This document shows, in pieces, positions 44,842 to 53,964 of a stretch of 64,000 nucleotides of DNA. The position numbers and the translations under genes were made by a program. The notes beneath the pieces are model-generated. The model had not been told where the DNA came from. It saw only the letters and a program-made list of their open reading frames with translations, and made no database searches. Where the stretch lies: positions 1 through 64,000 of the forward strand of contig JAZSDX010000077.1 of NCBI GenBank assembly GCA_045531405.1. The letters are read 5' to 3'. The number at the start of each line of letters is the position of its first letter. Position 1 is the first letter of the stretch. This DNA is from RGIG4079 sp045531405 (GTDB lineage Bacteria; Bacteroidota; Bacteroidia; Bacteroidales; Muribaculaceae).

Positions 44842-45861
44842 ATGTTACGATTACCTGCCGAATGGGAGTCATTTGGGGCAATATTACTTTCATGGCCCCA
44901 TAAAAATAGCGATTGGGATTACATGCTTGAAGAGGTAACCCAATGCTATATCAACATCGTTGAAGCGATTACTCAAGAGACTAACGTAATTATCGTTGCT
45001 CCCGATATTGAAATCCCTAAGATGCACTTAAACCACATTAACCAATCGGTCATCTCTTATTACGAGATTCCAACAAACGACACATGGGCTCGCGATTTTG
45101 GAGTGATTACAACATGCGACAATGATGGTAGTTTCATTCTCAACGACTTCCAATTTAATGGTTGGGGGTTAAAATTCGCATCAAACAAAGACAACCTCAT
45201 CACTCGATCCATGATAGAAAAAAAGGCTATCAAAGGCTCATATAATAACTGTATGGGATTTGCACTTGAAGGAGGTTCGATTGAAAGCGACGGGAATGGT
45301 TTGTTGCTCACTACGTCGGAATGCCTATTATCCCCTAATCGAAATGGAGATTTATCAAAGGAAAATATTGAACAAGTTCTATCATCAACTTTTGGAGTTA
45401 AAAAGATCCTTTGGCTCGACTATGGATTTTTGGAAGGAGATGATACTGATAGCCACATCGACACACTCGCTCGCATTGCCCCTAACGATACCATTGTATA
45501 TGTTGGCACAAATGACGAAACCGACGTCCACTATGAGGCTTTACAATCGATGAAACAACAACTGATGCAATTTACCACACAAGATGGCAATCCGTTTAAT
45601 CTCATTGAGCTACCTCTCCCCGATGCCATTTATGATGAAGATGGCTATCGGCTTCCTGCCACTTATGCCAATTTTCTCATAATGAATAAATCGGTAATTA
45701 TGCCTATTTATAATCAGCCACAAAAAGATTTATTGGCTACTCAAATAATGCAAATAGCATTCCCTAATCACAAAATAATAACAGTTGATTGCAACGCTTT
45801 GATAAAGCAACATGGTTCACTACACTGCGTTACAATGCAACTCCCTAAAGAAATATTATAA
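44842..45861 (+). CDS. aguA: Agmatine deiminase
   Basis: A 339-residue member of the guanidino-modifying (pentein) family that hydrolyses agmatine to N-carbamoylputrescine and ammonia. Visible signatures are the N-terminal LPAEWESFGAILLSWPH, the active-site acid and Arg segment NDTWARDFG, FALEGGSIESDG, GFLEGDDTDSHIDTLAR (His/Asp of the catalytic set) and the C-terminal nucleophile Cys in HGSLHCVTMQ near residue 332. It is followed by aguB after 3 bp, so the two enzymes are made together. Together they convert arginine-derived agmatine to putrescine. Confidence 0.94.
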   Translation: MLRLPAEWESFGAILLSWPHKNSDWDYMLEEVTQCYINIVEAITQETNVIIVAPDIEIPKMHLNHINQSVISYYEIPTNDTWARDFGVITTCDNDGSFILNDFQFNGWGLKFASNKDNLITRSMIEKKAIKGSYNNCMGFALEGGSIESDGNGLLLTTSECLLSPNRNGDLSKENIEQVLSSTFGVKKILWLDYGFLEGDDTDSHIDTLARIAPNDTIVYVGTNDETDVHYEALQSMKQQLMQFTTQDGNPFNLIELPLPDAIYDEDGYRLPATYANFLIMNKSVIMPIYNQPQKDLLATQIMQIAFPNHKIITVDCNALIKQHGSLHCVTMQLPKEIL

Positions 45862-45864
45862 ACT

Positions 45865-46755
45865 ATGTCAAATAAAATATTACGTACAGGCATTATTCAA
45901 CAACACAACACTGCCGATATTGCCGACAATCGCAATCGTTTAGCTCAAAAAATGCGTGAATTAGCCTCACAAGGAGCTGAATTAATAGTAAATCAAGAGC
46001 TACATGATTCATTATATTTTTGCCAAGTAGAATCAACCGACAATTGCAACCTTGCCGTTGCAATCCCATCGGAAACGACCGATTTTTATTCATCACTTGC
46101 AAAAGAGCTTGGCGTTGTAATTGTAACATCACTTTTTGAACGCCGTGCCCCAGGACTATACCACAACACAGCCGTTGTTTTTGAAAAAGATGGCTCTATC
46201 GCCGGCAAATATCGCAAAATGCACATACCCGACGACCCTGCATATTATGAAAAATTCTATTTCACTCCAGGAGATTTAGGATTTGAGCCAATCGAAACCT
46301 CGGTAGGTAGGCTTGGGGTATTGGTATGTTGGGACCAATGGTATCCCGAAGCTGCACGACTCATGGCTCTGCGTGGTGCTGAAGTTTTAATATACCCCAC
46401 TGCTATTGGTTGGGAAAGTAGCGACACCCCCGAAGAACAAGTACGCCAACGCGAAGCATGGATTACAATACAACGTGCCCATGCTGTTGCAAATGGGCTT
46501 CCTGTAATATCAGTAAACCGCGTAGGACATGAACCCGACCCATCGGGCAACACCAATGGCATTCAATTTTGGGGAAGCAGTTTTGTTGCCGGACCACAAG
46601 GCGAATTTTTATACAACGCCCCTACTGATACTGAAATAACAGCTATTATCGATATCGACATGAAACGTTCTGAAAATGTGCGTCGGTGGTGGCCATTCTT
46701 ACGCGACCGTCGCATTGACGCATACGGCAAACTAACCTCTCGATTTATTGATTAA
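45865..46755 (+). CDS. aguB: N-carbamoylputrescine amidase
   Basis: A 296-residue nitrilase-superfamily enzyme that hydrolyses N-carbamoylputrescine to putrescine, CO2 and ammonia. The Glu-Lys-Cys triad is visible: Glu45 in VNQELHDSLYF, Lys118 in KYRKMHIPDDP and Cys155 in VLVCWDQWYPEAARL. The C-terminal segment RRWWPFLRDRRIDAYG is typical of AguB. It follows aguA by 3 bp. Its stop overlaps the stop of the convergent gene at 46752 by three bases, with no separate terminator. Confidence 0.96.
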   Translation: MSNKILRTGIIQQHNTADIADNRNRLAQKMRELASQGAELIVNQELHDSLYFCQVESTDNCNLAVAIPSETTDFYSSLAKELGVVIVTSLFERRAPGLYHNTAVVFEKDGSIAGKYRKMHIPDDPAYYEKFYFTPGDLGFEPIETSVGRLGVLVCWDQWYPEAARLMALRGAEVLIYPTAIGWESSDTPEEQVRQREAWITIQRAHAVANGLPVISVNRVGHEPDPSGNTNGIQFWGSSFVAGPQGEFLYNAPTDTEITAIIDIDMKRSENVRRWWPFLRDRRIDAYGKLTSRFID

Positions 46756-47489
46756 GGAACTATTACCTTATAGGCTTTACCTCCTATATTTAGCAAATAA
46801 AATCCTGATGAGATATTAATGCGATTTACCCCTGCGTGAATCGCATTTGTTTTTATGAGAGTTCCACTCAACGAATAAATTTCTACAGTTGAATCTTTCT
46901 CACTATTAATAATTATCCCTTGAGGGCATGTTGCAATATTAACCGACTTTCTTGCAACAGATTCCACTCCAGCGCCATTCTTTGAATACAACTCCAATTC
47001 ATCTATATTAATTGCCTCTGTTTTATTATATGCTTTTGACAATGTCAATCTAATTTTCGCCTGTTTAACATCTTCTAATATGCCAATTTGTGCAACATCT
47101 CCCATAGTCATCGTTGATTCATTGAGTTGTGGATTATTATTTACATATGAATAAATCACATTTCCTGTTTCATTTACTAACTCCACCTTTATCGGATGGG
47201 TATTTGTTGTTGACACATAATAACGCACACTAAAGCCCAAATCACAGCCTTCAATATTTATCAGTTCTGATTGCATATAACTCACTTCGGGCAACATTGT
47301 CAATGGATATTGCTTATTTTTCAATCCTTGTTGAGTCACTGCTTCTCCCGAAGGCATATATACCCATTGGTGTGTAACAGTACTCGTTGGACGAAGAATC
47401 GACAAACGAGTATTTTCAGACCAAGACAATTGAGCAAAGACTGTACACAAAACTACAAAACACGATAAAAGCGATAATCTAACCTTCAT
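46752..47489 (-). CDS. Small exported protein with T9SS sorting domain
   Basis: A 245-residue exported protein. Residues 1-19 are a signal peptide (cleavage after VFA). About 25-165 reads as a beta-sandwich of unknown family (LGFSVRYYVSTTNTHPIKVEL, then KAKIRLTLS-like strands and INIDELELYSK). The last ~70 residues, from NIATCPQGIII to VIVP, are a short T9SS sorting domain with a GFYLLNIGGKAYKV strand. The 3' end overlaps the aguB stop on the other strand. Nothing in it shows an enzyme function. Confidence 0.75.
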   Translation of the reverse strand: MKVRLSLLSCFVVLCTVFAQLSWSENTRLSILRPTSTVTHQWVYMPSGEAVTQQGLKNKQYPLTMLPEVSYMQSELINIEGCDLGFSVRYYVSTTNTHPIKVELVNETGNVIYSYVNNNPQLNESTMTMGDVAQIGILEDVKQAKIRLTLSKAYNKTEAINIDELELYSKNGAGVESVARKSVNIATCPQGIIINSEKDSTVEIYSLSGTLIKTNAIHAGVNRINISSGFYLLNIGGKAYKVIVP

Positions 47490-47497
47490 ATTCTTAA

Positions 47498-47749
47498 TTA
47501 TTTATTTTTAAGATTGTTCCACCATTTTTTTATTCGTTTTACACCCTCCACACCTAATACAGCAAGTCCTGAATACTGAAAAGTTTTAGCCAAACCAAAA
47601 AACACAACCCACAAAACTCCCTTTGCAGTTGTACTTATTGGCAATAACATTTGGGCAAACGAAACAATATAGCATATTACACAAATTATAATTAAAATTA
47701 CACCCGTGCGAAAAGATAATTTAGACAACCATTTTTTTATTTGGTCCAT
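47498..47749 (-). CDS. Small two-helix membrane protein
   Basis: About 83 residues from the ATG at 47749 (MDQIKKWLSKL). The longer frame from 47791 adds 14 residues of poor character. Two hydrophobic segments are visible, FRTGVILIIICVICYIVSFA and GVLWVVFFGLAKTFQYSGLA, followed by a basic end. The conserved-looking stretch AQMLLPISTTAKGVLWVVFFG between them suggests a small inner-membrane protein widespread in Bacteroidales. The function is unknown. It lies 8 bp upstream of the T9SS gene on the same strand and may be co-transcribed. Confidence 0.65.
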   Translation of the reverse strand: MDQIKKWLSKLSFRTGVILIIICVICYIVSFAQMLLPISTTAKGVLWVVFFGLAKTFQYSGLAVLGVEGVKRIKKWWNNLKNK

Positions 47750-47919
47750 TTTGATTGACTTTTGAATGCGAATATAATATTTTTCTTTCAATATAGCACC
47801 TTACAAACTATGTTTTTTGTTTCAACTTACTTTTGTCTATCAAAAATATTTCCCTCTTAATAACGTTTAAGTTTATATAATCTAATGTAACATTACTTGT
47901 TTATAGTTCGCGATTTTAT

Positions 47920-47927
47920 TAATTTTG
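47920..47927 (+). promoter_or_regulatory. Promoter of the CHU_C-transglycosylase-uvrA operon
   Basis: TAATTTTG followed by CA, with TTG at 47897-47899 giving a 20-base spacer, fits the Bacteroidetes consensus. It lies 18 bases before the ATG at 47946. Confidence 0.75.
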
Positions 47928-47945
47928 CAAATAAATCTATTCGCT

Positions 47946-49280
47946 ATGAGATTGTTTTTATTTAATATCTTCACTTTCTTGACATTTATATCCATTAATG
48001 CAACTGTCTCTTTCTCGGGGACAAACAAAAATGTTATTACCGAAAAAGCCGAAGCTTCTACCGGACTTAACAACATATATGTACTACACAGCTTTAATGG
48101 CGTACAACTGACATATACTGCCTCTACTTCTGGAGATGTTCAATGGTTTAAGTATAGTAATTATTCAGGCAATTACACCGGTGAAGTTTCGGGAGTAATT
48201 CGCAATGGGAATAAATATACGCTTAACCTTACCGGGCTCGGTGATATTGGTCTTTGCATTACCGAAAATGGGAGAAGCAATTGTTTTTGGATTGTAGATT
48301 ATTCAGCTCATCAATTACATTTATCTTCATTGGGATTCTCGGCCGAACAAGATTGCGATATGACCGAACTGCTATTTAACGGAAATGCCAATCGTATAAT
48401 CTATTATACTACAACGGGACAAGCCAAAGAATTAAATCGCGACATAAAATTAAATTACTATTCACTGTCTTATAATGAAGAATCTGAATCTTATGACCAA
48501 ATATTTGTAGAGCGTTCATATCCATACTTAAATTCTATATTTCGCACAAATTCGCCTCTATGTAATACCGAATTCATATTAAGTGGCGACAAATACTTGA
48601 AACATTGGGGAATCGAAGAATCCATTACAAGTGCCTTTTATAACACACCTACAGTCGAAGCAAAAACATCGGCAAATCAAACGTCTCGAGAAATCGCCAA
48701 TGAACAAAAAGAAGAGACAGCACTTGGAGGCTCTGCCCCATGCGAAATTGAGTTCAAGGCAATTTGTAGCGATGCCGTTATATACAAAGAGTGGCAAATG
48801 GCGACCGATTCTGAATTTGAAAACATCACTATGCGCCTAAACGAGCCAATTACAACATATACATTCAATGAACATGGCACAACATATGTTAGATTTATGG
48901 CAAGTAATGCCAATGGTTCTTGTGACTTTTTCAGTGACACATATGAAATATTCATTGGAGAATCTCGCCTTGAATGTCCAAATGCATTTTCTCCCAATGC
49001 TTCTGAAGGTGTAAATGACGAGTGGAAAGTTAGTTACAAATCAATAACTTCATTTGAATGTTATATTTTTAATCGTTGGGGAATAAAAATCGCAGAGTTT
49101 AACGACCCGTCTCAAGGATGGGATGGCAAACACAATGGCAAATTTGTACCTGCCGGAGTATATTATTATATAATAAAAGCCGAAGGTGCAGATGGCAAGA
49201 AATATGAATTAAACGGAGACATTAATATTATAAATTACTCTGGTGTGACAGGAACGACATCCACACCACCAACACAATAA
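47946..49280 (+). CDS. Exported protein with CHU_C / gliding-motility C-terminal domain
   Basis: A 444-residue exported protein. Residues 1-19 are a signal peptide from MRLFLFNIFTFL. The middle (about 20-330) has beta-rich repeats of unknown family, including a PKD/Ig-like piece, GGSAPCEIEFKAICSD to GTTYVRFMASNANGSC. The last ~85 residues, from LECPNAFSPNASEGVND to GDINIIN, form a gliding-motility-associated (type B T9SS) C-terminal domain with its markers FNRWGIKIAEF, GWDGKHNGKFVPAGVYYY. I use the ATG at 47946: the longer frame starts at a TTG inside the TAATTTTG promoter. The gene is 4 bp upstream of a lytic transglycosylase gene. Confidence 0.85.
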   Translation: MRLFLFNIFTFLTFISINATVSFSGTNKNVITEKAEASTGLNNIYVLHSFNGVQLTYTASTSGDVQWFKYSNYSGNYTGEVSGVIRNGNKYTLNLTGLGDIGLCITENGRSNCFWIVDYSAHQLHLSSLGFSAEQDCDMTELLFNGNANRIIYYTTTGQAKELNRDIKLNYYSLSYNEESESYDQIFVERSYPYLNSIFRTNSPLCNTEFILSGDKYLKHWGIEESITSAFYNTPTVEAKTSANQTSREIANEQKEETALGGSAPCEIEFKAICSDAVIYKEWQMATDSEFENITMRLNEPITTYTFNEHGTTYVRFMASNANGSCDFFSDTYEIFIGESRLECPNAFSPNASEGVNDEWKVSYKSITSFECYIFNRWGIKIAEFNDPSQGWDGKHNGKFVPAGVYYYIIKAEGADGKKYELNGDINIINYSGVTGTTSTPPTQ

Positions 49281-49284
49281 CATC

Positions 49285-50211
49285 ATGTATCGAATTCTTT
49301 TTTCTACAATCTTTTTTATTTTATTTATCACATCTAATGCTCAAGAATCGCATAGTTTTTCAACGATTCTCAATCCTAACATTCCATCGGAAATAATATT
49401 TGCTAACGAAAAAATAAGTTTTGATAGAGTTGACATGTATGAACGACTTGATCGTGAGTTAACATCTTTATCTTATACTCATGGCAACACCCTACTAACG
49501 CTCAAACGAGCCAATCGATTCTTCCCAATATTAGCACCTATATTAATAGAGCAAGGTTTACCTCTTGATTTTTTGTATTTAGCATGCACCGAAAGTATGC
49601 TTAACATTCGCGCATATTCTCCAGCAAAGGCAACCGGAATATGGCAATTTATTCCTTCAACAGGAAAATCTTACGGACTGGAAATTAACGATTATGTTGA
49701 CGAACGATTAAATATTGAAAAAGCCACCATTGCAGCATGTAAATACCTTAAAGAGTCATACAAAAAATATGGTAATTGGGAATCTGTTGCATGTGCATAT
49801 AATGCAGGCAATGGGCGCATATCTTCAGAGTTGGAGAAACAGCAAGTTACCTCATCATTTGACCTTCATTTAGTCTCAGAAACATCAAGATATATGTTTA
49901 GGATTCTTGCATACAAATTAATACTTGAGAACCCTCGAAAATATGGATTCATCTTAACTGAAGATCAATTATATCACCCGATTGAATGCGATATCGTAGA
50001 AGTAGATTCGGCCATTGCAGATTGGCCTACATGGGCAAAAGAAAAAGGCATCACATACGCTCAACTTCGCGAACAAAACCCATGGATTCAAGCAAAGTAT
50101 CTTCAGAACAAGTCAGGCAAAATCTACAAAATAAAGATTCCTAAAAAAGAGTCATTATATCGCTCTACACAAAAAAGACGTGTTTACAATCCTATCTGGA
50201 TAACCGAATAA
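49285..50211 (+). CDS. Lytic transglycosylase (SLT domain), MltD-like
   Basis: A 308-residue periplasmic or outer-membrane enzyme that cleaves peptidoglycan glycan strands by forming 1,6-anhydro ends. It has a signal peptide 1-20. The SLT domain (about 85-235) carries the catalytic Glu103 in LYLACTESMLN and the family motifs KATGIWQFIPSTGKSYGL, DERLNIEKATIAACKYL and ACAYNAGNGRI. About 250-300 is a basic tail and has no LysM motif that I can see clearly. It sits between the CHU_C protein (4 bp gap) and uvrA (9 bp gap). A link with the CHU_C protein through cell-wall passage is an inference. Confidence 0.92.
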   Translation: MYRILFSTIFFILFITSNAQESHSFSTILNPNIPSEIIFANEKISFDRVDMYERLDRELTSLSYTHGNTLLTLKRANRFFPILAPILIEQGLPLDFLYLACTESMLNIRAYSPAKATGIWQFIPSTGKSYGLEINDYVDERLNIEKATIAACKYLKESYKKYGNWESVACAYNAGNGRISSELEKQQVTSSFDLHLVSETSRYMFRILAYKLILENPRKYGFILTEDQLYHPIECDIVEVDSAIADWPTWAKEKGITYAQLREQNPWIQAKYLQNKSGKIYKIKIPKKESLYRSTQKRRVYNPIWITE

Positions 50212-50220
50212 TGTAAAGTA

Positions 50221-53061
50221 ATGGCAAGTATTGAAAATAACACCGAAGATTTTATTGATTGCTTATCTGTCGTTGGGGCTAGAGTTCACAATCTTAAAAA
50301 TATAGATGTTTCTATCCCACATAACAAGCTTACAGTAATCACAGGTCTAAGTGGTAGTGGCAAATCTTCACTCGCTTTTGACACAATTTTTGCCGAGGGA
50401 CAACGACGATATATCGAAACATTTTCAAGTTATGCTCGCAATATGCTTGGAACATTAGAACGTCCAGATGTTGATTACATCACTGGGCTAAGTCCGGTTA
50501 TTGCCATAGAACAAAAGACTATAAATAAAAATCCACGGAGTACAATAGGTACTACCACTGAAATATACGATTTCCTTCGATTACTTTTTGCTCGCATAGG
50601 ACAAGCTCGCAGTTACATTTCTGGAGAGCCTATGATAAAATACTCTGAAGAAAAAATAATCGATTTAATTCTTGAGAAATTCGATGGTCGAAAAATATAC
50701 ATACTTGCTCCGATTGTAAAAAATAGGAAAGGTCATTATAAAGAGTTATTTGAACAATTACGCAAAAAAGGATATATTACAGTCAGAATTGATGGCGATT
50801 TACGAGAAATCACACTTGGCATGAAAGTTGACCGATATAAAAATCACTCTATTGAATTGGTTATTGATCGACTTAAAGCATCCCGTAAAGATGAAAACCG
50901 ACTTCGCAAGACTGTTTCTACAGCATTAAAACAAGGAGGGAAACAATTGATGATATATGATGTTGAAGATGACAAAATATATCATTATAGCCAGATGTTG
51001 ATGGATCCTATTAGTGGGATCTCATATAAAGAGCCTGCCCCTCATAACTTTTCTTTCAATTCACCACAAGGAGCATGTCCTAAATGCAAAGGATTAGGAT
51101 ATGTTAATCTTGTAGATCGAGCTAAAATTATACCCGATGATTCAGTCTCAATATATGATGGAGGAATTGTACCTTTGGGGAAATATAAAAACTCAATGAT
51201 TTTTTGGCAAATAGACGCAATATGCCAAAAATATGGGCACACTATTAAAACTCCCATAATAGAACTTTGCGATGAAGCAATAACAGATATACTAAACGGC
51301 ACTACCGAACGTATTGCTATCAAAAATGACACCCTAAATCTATCTAACTATTTCCAAAACTACGAAGGACTTATTAAATACATTGAACTACAACAATCCG
51401 ACGACGCCGGGAGTGCTGCACAAAAATGGAGTGGTCAATTTTTTTCTCGTACAACATGTCCCGAATGCAATGGCAATAGACTCAATCGTGAAGCCCTACA
51501 TTTTTTCATTGGAGATAAGAACATTGCAGAATTGGCTAAGTTAGACATTTCAGATCTTTTAGAATGGATAAATAATATAGATAATCATCTTAATCCTCAA
51601 CAAACGATAATAGCCAACGAAATTATAAAAGAAATTCGCACTCGTCTAAAATTTCTTGTAGATGTTGGTTTAGAATATCTATCCCTTAATCGCAATTCAG
51701 CATCATTATCCGGAGGAGAAAGTCAGCGAATAAGACTTGCGACTCAATTAGGGTCTGAATTGGTCAATGTCTTATATATCCTTGATGAACCAAGTATTGG
51801 ATTACATCAACGAGATAACAATCGCCTTATTTCTTCATTAAAACGTTTACGCGACGCATCCAATTCTATTATTGTAGTTGAACACGACAAAGATATGATG
51901 CTCAATGCTGATTACATAATTGACATTGGTCCACAAGCAGGCAGAAAAGGAGGAAAAGTAGTTTTTCAAGGCATTCCTACTGATATGCTTAAAGAATCTA
52001 CACTCACTGCCCAATATCTAAATGGAGAGAAAAAAATCCAAGTCCCCTCTACTCGCAGAAAAGGGAATGGAAAATCTATTGAGTTAATTGGTTGTTCAGG
52101 CAATAATCTACAAGATGTAACACTAAAACTTAATCTCGGTACGCTGACATGTATTGCCGGAGTTTCGGGTAGTGGCAAATCAAGTTTAGTAAATGCTACC
52201 CTTCAACCAATACTAAGCCAAAAATTTTATCATTCATCACAACAGCCTCTTCCATACAAAGAAATATTAGGCATTGAAAACATTGATAAAGTTGTAACAG
52301 TTGATCAATCTCCTCTCGGCAAATCACCTCGTTCCAATCCGGCAACTTACACAGGTGTATTTTCGGACATTCGTTCTCTTTATGTAAATCTTCCCGAAGC
52401 CAAAATTAGAGGCTACAAACCCGGACGATTTTCTTTTAATGTTTCAGGTGGTCGATGTGAGTCTTGTAACGGGAATGGATATCGCACAATTGAAATGAAT
52501 TTTTTACCCGACGTTCTTGTCCCATGTGAAGTGTGTGGTGGACGCAGATATAACCGTGAGACTCTTGAAGTTAGATTCAAAGGCAAATCAATTGCTGACG
52601 TTCTTGAAATGACAATCAACCAAGCGGTTGATTTCTTTGCCGGCATACCCGTAATCCTAAATAAAATAAAAGTATTGCAAGACATTGGTTTAGGTTATAT
52701 TAAACTCGGACAACCGTCGTCAACTCTATCAGGAGGCGAAAATCAACGGGTAAAACTTGCAACAGAATTATCAAAACGCGACACAGGCAAAACATTATTC
52801 ATCCTTGATGAACCAACAACAGGACTTCATTTTGAGGATATTAATACACTTCTTGGAGTATTAAATAAGCTTGTTGATAAGGGCAACACCGTTTTGGTAA
52901 TTGAACACAATCTTGACGTTCTAAAATGCGCTGATTATATTATTGACATGGGACCTGGAGGAGGTAAAAACGGAGGACAAATTATTGCTATTGGCACTCC
53001 CGAAGAAATTGCGCATTCTCACTCACCTTCAGCCAAATATATTGCACAAGAATTACAATGA
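50221..53061 (+). CDS. uvrA: Excinuclease ABC subunit A
   Basis: A 946-residue damage-recognition ATPase of nucleotide excision repair. Two ABC halves are visible. The first Walker A is GLSGSGKSSLAFDT near 42-55, the second GVSGSGKSSLVNAT near 647-660. Signature motifs are SLSGGESQRIRLATQLGSEL near 500 and TLSGGENQRVKLATELSKR near 840. Zinc modules are CPKCKGLGY (first half), CPECNGNR, then CESCNGNGY with CEVCGGRRY (second half). Sizes and order match UvrA. Its start is 9 bp after the transglycosylase gene. A terminator follows the stop. Confidence 0.97.
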   Translation: MASIENNTEDFIDCLSVVGARVHNLKNIDVSIPHNKLTVITGLSGSGKSSLAFDTIFAEGQRRYIETFSSYARNMLGTLERPDVDYITGLSPVIAIEQKTINKNPRSTIGTTTEIYDFLRLLFARIGQARSYISGEPMIKYSEEKIIDLILEKFDGRKIYILAPIVKNRKGHYKELFEQLRKKGYITVRIDGDLREITLGMKVDRYKNHSIELVIDRLKASRKDENRLRKTVSTALKQGGKQLMIYDVEDDKIYHYSQMLMDPISGISYKEPAPHNFSFNSPQGACPKCKGLGYVNLVDRAKIIPDDSVSIYDGGIVPLGKYKNSMIFWQIDAICQKYGHTIKTPIIELCDEAITDILNGTTERIAIKNDTLNLSNYFQNYEGLIKYIELQQSDDAGSAAQKWSGQFFSRTTCPECNGNRLNREALHFFIGDKNIAELAKLDISDLLEWINNIDNHLNPQQTIIANEIIKEIRTRLKFLVDVGLEYLSLNRNSASLSGGESQRIRLATQLGSELVNVLYILDEPSIGLHQRDNNRLISSLKRLRDASNSIIVVEHDKDMMLNADYIIDIGPQAGRKGGKVVFQGIPTDMLKESTLTAQYLNGEKKIQVPSTRRKGNGKSIELIGCSGNNLQDVTLKLNLGTLTCIAGVSGSGKSSLVNATLQPILSQKFYHSSQQPLPYKEILGIENIDKVVTVDQSPLGKSPRSNPATYTGVFSDIRSLYVNLPEAKIRGYKPGRFSFNVSGGRCESCNGNGYRTIEMNFLPDVLVPCEVCGGRRYNRETLEVRFKGKSIADVLEMTINQAVDFFAGIPVILNKIKVLQDIGLGYIKLGQPSSTLSGGENQRVKLATELSKRDTGKTLFILDEPTTGLHFEDINTLLGVLNKLVDKGNTVLVIEHNLDVLKCADYIIDMGPGGGKNGGQIIAIGTPEEIAHSHSPSAKYIAQELQ

Positions 53062-53069
53062 CAAAAACT

Positions 53070-53096
53070 CAATGACTCTTCTATGAAGGGTCATTG
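53070..53096. terminator. Bidirectional terminator after uvrA
   Basis: An 11-bp stem with one G-T pair, 53070-53080 with 53086-53096, loop of 5 bases. It sits between the convergent stops of uvrA (53061) and the Sel1 gene (53091) and overlaps the latter's last codons. Confidence 0.8.
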
Positions 53097-53771
53097 TTGC
53101 ATCTTATTCAATTCCAATTTTGCTAATTTATGATCTTGGGCAGCAGCTTTCTCAAACCACTGTTTTGCCAATGCTTGATACTCTTGTGTGACTCGACAAT
53201 TTTTATAAAACATCCCTAAGGAATACTGGGCATGTACGAAGCCTTGTTGTGCCGATTTTTTCAACCACATTTCGGCTTTTGTAATATCTTTTTCAACACC
53301 TTCACCTCGATAAAAACACTCTCCTAAAAACCATTGAGCCAAAGCATAATCTTGGGTTGCTGATTTTTCACACCATTCAAAGGCACGACGATAATCTTTG
53401 TACACGCCTCTACCCTCCTTAAAACATCGAGCCAACATAAACTGAGATTCTGCACATCCTATTTTCGCTGCACTTCTAAAATATCTCACTGCCGAAGTAT
53501 CATTTTGCGCAACACCCTTTCCACTAAAATAGAAATAACCCATTTGAGTCAATGCACTTTTATGCCCCTGATTTGCAGCCTTTTCACACCATTCAAAAGC
53601 CTTTTCATAGTCACATTCAACCCCCAATCCATCAATAAAACAATGGCACATAAGATATTGAGAATTTGCATCTCCTGACTTTGCCATTTTCTCTAATGCA
53701 TTAGAATATGTCAATGCAAATGAGGTGATTGACATAAATAGCATTAATAATATTCCGAAAATTATCTTCAC
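53091..53771 (-). CDS. Exported Sel1-repeat protein
   Basis: About 226 residues from the GTG at 53771 (reading MKIIFGILLMLFMS...), which gives a clean signal peptide ending SFA. The longer frame starts at a TTG at 53783. The body is about five Sel1-like repeats of ~36 residues with the A-x-x-x-L-G-x-x-x-x-x-G-x-G pattern: SQYLMCHCFIDGLGV, ALTQMGYFYFSGKGV, SQFMLARCFKEGRGV, AQWFLGECFYRGEGV and AQYSLGMFY. Sel1 repeats form alpha-solenoids for protein contacts. The partner is unknown. Confidence 0.85.
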   Translation of the reverse strand: MKIIFGILLMLFMSITSFALTYSNALEKMAKSGDANSQYLMCHCFIDGLGVECDYEKAFEWCEKAANQGHKSALTQMGYFYFSGKGVAQNDTSAVRYFRSAAKIGCAESQFMLARCFKEGRGVYKDYRRAFEWCEKSATQDYALAQWFLGECFYRGEGVEKDITKAEMWLKKSAQQGFVHAQYSLGMFYKNCRVTQEYQALAKQWFEKAAAQDHKLAKLELNKMQQ

Positions 53772-53805
53772 GTAATCTATCAATTTATTTTTTAATACGG
53801 AAACG

Positions 53806-53857
53806 TTGAGGTGTTTATTATATAAATAAACATTTTTAGAATTTATTCACACCTCAA
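53806..53857. promoter_or_regulatory. 9-bp inverted repeat in a divergent intergenic region
   Basis: TTGAGGTGT at 53806-53814 and its reverse complement at 53849-53857 are separated by 34 bases, between the Sel1 gene (-) and the lipoprotein gene (+). No TAnnTTTG promoter is visible for the Sel1 gene, so this may be its control region. The function is uncertain. Confidence 0.4.
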
Positions 53858-53930
53858 TTGTACATTAAAAGGGGCTATATTTACTTAATTAATTTTATAT
53901 CTATATCGTATTATTATGCCATGTTTTTTG

Positions 53931-53938
53931 TATCTTTG
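53931..53938 (+). promoter_or_regulatory. Promoter -7 element of the lipoprotein-ispA-tatD operon
   Basis: TATCTTTG, 26 bases before the ATG at 53965, matching TAnnTTTG. A strict -33 element is not evident. Confidence 0.7.
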
Positions 53939-53964
53939 TATTTAAGAAACCTAAAATTGAAATT

